Shown in pieces: positions 62,008-64,000 of a stretch of 64,000 bases of DNA; position 1 is the stretch's first letter, and each line of letters starts with the position of its first letter. The notes under the pieces are model-generated. The model did no database searches. It worked only from the letters and a program-made list of their open reading frames with translations, and was not told where the DNA came from. Location: assembly GCA_963580455.1 (NCBI GenBank), contig OY756962.1, forward strand, positions 27,045,001 to 27,109,000. The letters run 5' to 3'. Origin of the DNA: Euonymus europaeus (taxonomy: Eukaryota; Streptophyta; Magnoliopsida; Celastrales; Celastraceae). Both the position numbers and the translations under genes were made by a program.

Positions 62008-64000
62008 AGTTCTGAATTCGGGTGATTTTTAGCTTGATTTCACACTACTTTTCGAGCTGTACAATCCTGGGTTTTTGGATTTTGATTTCGGAACTCGTGG
62101 CTAGTAGGTCTCGTTTCACCTAGTTAGCCGCGAAATGTGGTTTCTTTACGTAAACGGTTTTATGAATATCCGTTGACTCCGAGTTCTGAATTCGGTGATT
62201 TTTAGCTTGATTTCACACTACTTTTCGAGCTCTACAATCCTGGGTTTTCGGATTTCGATTTCAGAACTCGTGGCTAGTAGGGCTTGTTTCACCTAGTTAG
62301 CCGCGAAATGTGGTTTCTTTACGTAAACGGTTTTATGAATATCCGTTGACTCCGAGTTCTGAATTCGGTGATTTTTAGCTTGATTTCACACTACTTTTCG
62401 AGCTCTACAATCCTGGGTTTTTGGATTTTGATTTCAGAACTCGTGGCTAGTAGGTCTCGTTTCACCTAGTTAGCCGCGAAATGTGGTTTCTTTACGTAAA
62501 CGGTTTTATGAATATCCGTTGACTCCGAGTTCTGAATTCGGTGATTTTTAGCTTGATTTCACACTACTTTTCGAGCTCTACAATCCTAGCGTTTCGGATT
62601 TTGATTTCAGAACTCGTGGCTTGTAGGTCTCGTTCCATCTAGTTAGCCGCGAAATGTGGTTTCTTTACGTAAACGGTTTTATGAATATCCGTTGACTCCG
62701 AGTTCTGAATTCGGTGATTTTTAGCTTGATTTCACACTACTTTTCAAGCTCTACAATCCTGGATTTTCGGATTTCGATTTCAGAACTCGTGGCTAGTAGG
62801 TCTCGTTTCACCTAGTTAGCCGCGAAATGTGGTTTCTTTACGTAAACGGTTTTATGAATATCCGTTGACTCCGAGTTCTGAATTCGGTGATTTTTAGCTT
62901 GATTTCACACTACTTTTCGAGCTCTACAATCCTGGATTTTCAGATTTCGATTTCAGAACTCGTGGCTAGTAGGTCTCGTTTCACCTAGTTAGCCGCGAAA
63001 TGTGGTTTCTTTACGTAAACGGTTTTATGAATATCCGTTGACTCCGAGTTCTGAATTCGGTGATTTTTAGCTTGATTTCAGACTACTTTTCGAGCTCTAC
63101 ATTCTTGGCGTTCTGGATTTCGATTTCAGAACTCGTGGCTAGTTGGTCTCGTTTCACCTAGTTAGGCGCGAAATATGGTTTCTTTACGTAAACGGTTTTA
63201 TGAATATCCGTTGACTCCGAGTTCTGAATTCGGTGATTTTTAGCTTGATTTCACAATACTTTTCGAGCTCTACAATCCTGGGTTTTCGGATTTCGATTTC
63301 AGAACTCGTGGCTAGTAGGTCTCGTTTCACCTAGTTAGCCGCGAAATGTGGTTTATTTACGTAAACGGTTTTATGAATATCCGTTGACTCCGGGTTCTGA
63401 ATTCGGTGATTTTTAGCTTGATTTCACACTACTTTTCGAGCTCTACAATCCTGGGTTTTCGGATTTCGATTTCAGAACTCGTGGCTAGTAGGTCTCGTTT
63501 CACCTAGTTAGCCGCGAAATGTGGTACCTTTACGAAAACGGTTTTATGAATATCCGTTGACTCCGAGTTCTGAATTCGGTGATTTTTTGCTTTATTTCAC
63601 ACTACTTTTCGAGCTCTACGATCCTGGCGTTTCGGATTTTGATTTTAGAACTCGTGGCTAGTTCGTCTCGTTTCACCTAGTTAGCCGCGAAATGTGGTTT
63701 CTTTACGTAAACGGTTTTATGAATATCCGTTGACTCCGAGCTCTGAATTCGGTAATTTTTAGCTTGATTTCACACTACTTTTCAAGCTCTACGATTATGG
63801 AATTTCGGATTTTGATTTCAGAACTCGTGGCTAGTTGGTCTCGTTTGTCCTAGTTAGCCGCGAATAGTGGTTTCTTTACGTAAACGGTTTTATGAATATC
63901 GGTTTACTCCGAGTTCTGAATTCGGTGATTTTTAGCTTGATTTCACACTAATTTTCGAGCTCTACGAGCCTGGTGATTCGGATTTTGATTTCAGAACTCG
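62008..64000 (+). repeat. Long-range HOR, copy 2 (cut by window edge)
   Basis: Collinear with 55085-57250 up to the last base, minus one monomer. The match continues past the window, so the unit's true right boundary is not visible. Confidence 0.7.

Larger units (their letters stand above)
1..64000 (+). repeat. Satellite DNA array, 173-bp monomer, 370 head-to-tail copies
   Basis: The same 173-bp unit follows itself without interruption from the first to the last base. Counting from TCGTGG, starts fall at 1, 174, 347, 520, 693, 866 and 1039, and the phase holds to 63998. Eighteen small indels (near 4886, 7258, 28766, 30145, 30242, 30833, 31947, 32262, 33851, 34166, 36443, 36761, 38816, 41583, 55098, 57521, 61501 and 62021) sum to -13 and fully explain the end point. 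All copies run in one direction. No transposon, gene or unique spacer interrupts them. Role is inferred: arrays like this usually form centromeric or pericentromeric heterochromatin, and 173 bp suits one nucleosome plus linker. I do not recognise the family, so no satellite name is given. Confidence 0.98.
37851..64000 (+). repeat. Array zone 3: GGTACC / CCGGGTTC / TTCCATCTAG variants
   Basis: New variants become common: GTTCCATCTAG (first near 37891, last near 62632), GTGGTACC (first near 39299, last near 63523), CCGGGTTCTG, TTTTTTGCTTTATT and GTTCTGGATT. HOR units of 2, 8, 9, 10, 16-18 and about 40 monomers occur. The zone runs off the right edge of the window. Confidence 0.7.

Noticed and set aside
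1..64000. CRISPR array
   Set aside because: Regular repeats are present, but there are no unique spacers: the entire 173-bp unit repeats, far longer than a CRISPR repeat plus spacer.
1..64000. Known satellites: human alpha satellite (171 bp), Arabidopsis 178-bp repeat
   Set aside because: Length is similar but the sequence words I know from these families are not present. No family name can be supported without a database search of the 173-bp consensus.
1..64000. tRNA, rRNA, 5S or other RNA gene arrays; telomere repeats
   Set aside because: No convincing internal promoter boxes, cloverleaf or rRNA words were seen in the monomer, and no short TTAGGG- or TTTAGGG-like tandem tracts occur.
1..64000. 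Protein with internal repeats encoded by the array
   Set aside because: 173 is not a multiple of 3, so frame rotates at each monomer, and stops recur; no frame stays open for long in either strand.

Overview
The whole 64-kb window is one uninterrupted tandem satellite DNA array. The monomer is 173 bp. Phased on the word TCGTGG at base 1, the window holds 370 consecutive monomers (1-63997) plus the first three bases of the next. All are in the same orientation. I see no gene, RNA gene, transposon insertion, inversion or unique sequence anywhere. Both edges cut through the array, so the real array is longer than 64 kb. The bookkeeping closes exactly: 370 x 173 = 64010, and the 18 small indels I located by eye sum to -13, giving 63997.

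A homogeneous array this long, with a nucleosome-sized monomer and layered higher-order repeats (HORs), indicates a eukaryotic genome, most likely (peri)centromeric or other constitutive heterochromatin. I do not recognise the monomer. It is not human alpha satellite or the Arabidopsis 178-bp repeat. A plant is my best guess from repeat length and composition, but an invertebrate is not excluded. The monomer is about 42% GC, has about 12 CpGs, and is strongly T-rich on the + strand (about 66 T to 35 A).

Three zones can be told apart by diagnostic variants. Zone 1 (1 to about 27.1 kb) is built from a few sharply defined monomer subtypes, often in a fixed four-monomer order. It contains a 32-monomer unit (5625-11158) followed by a second copy grown to 56 monomers by internal duplications of 11, 7 and 6 monomers. 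Zone 2 (about 27.1-37.8 kb) is more diverged, holds most of the monomers of unusual length, and carries shuffled blocks of about 0.4-1.5 kb. Zone 3 (about 37.8-64 kb) is dominated by newer variants (GGTACC, CCGGGTTC, TTCCATCTAG). It carries HORs of 8 to 40 monomers, including a 10-monomer duplication (46863-50322) in which I found only two differences.

Nothing here looks like a protein-coding system. The interest lies in the readable history of unequal exchange, in the conserved versus variable parts of the monomer, in an internal inverted repeat, and in the CpG content and CpG-type mutations. HOR boundaries are by eye and good to a few tens of bases.
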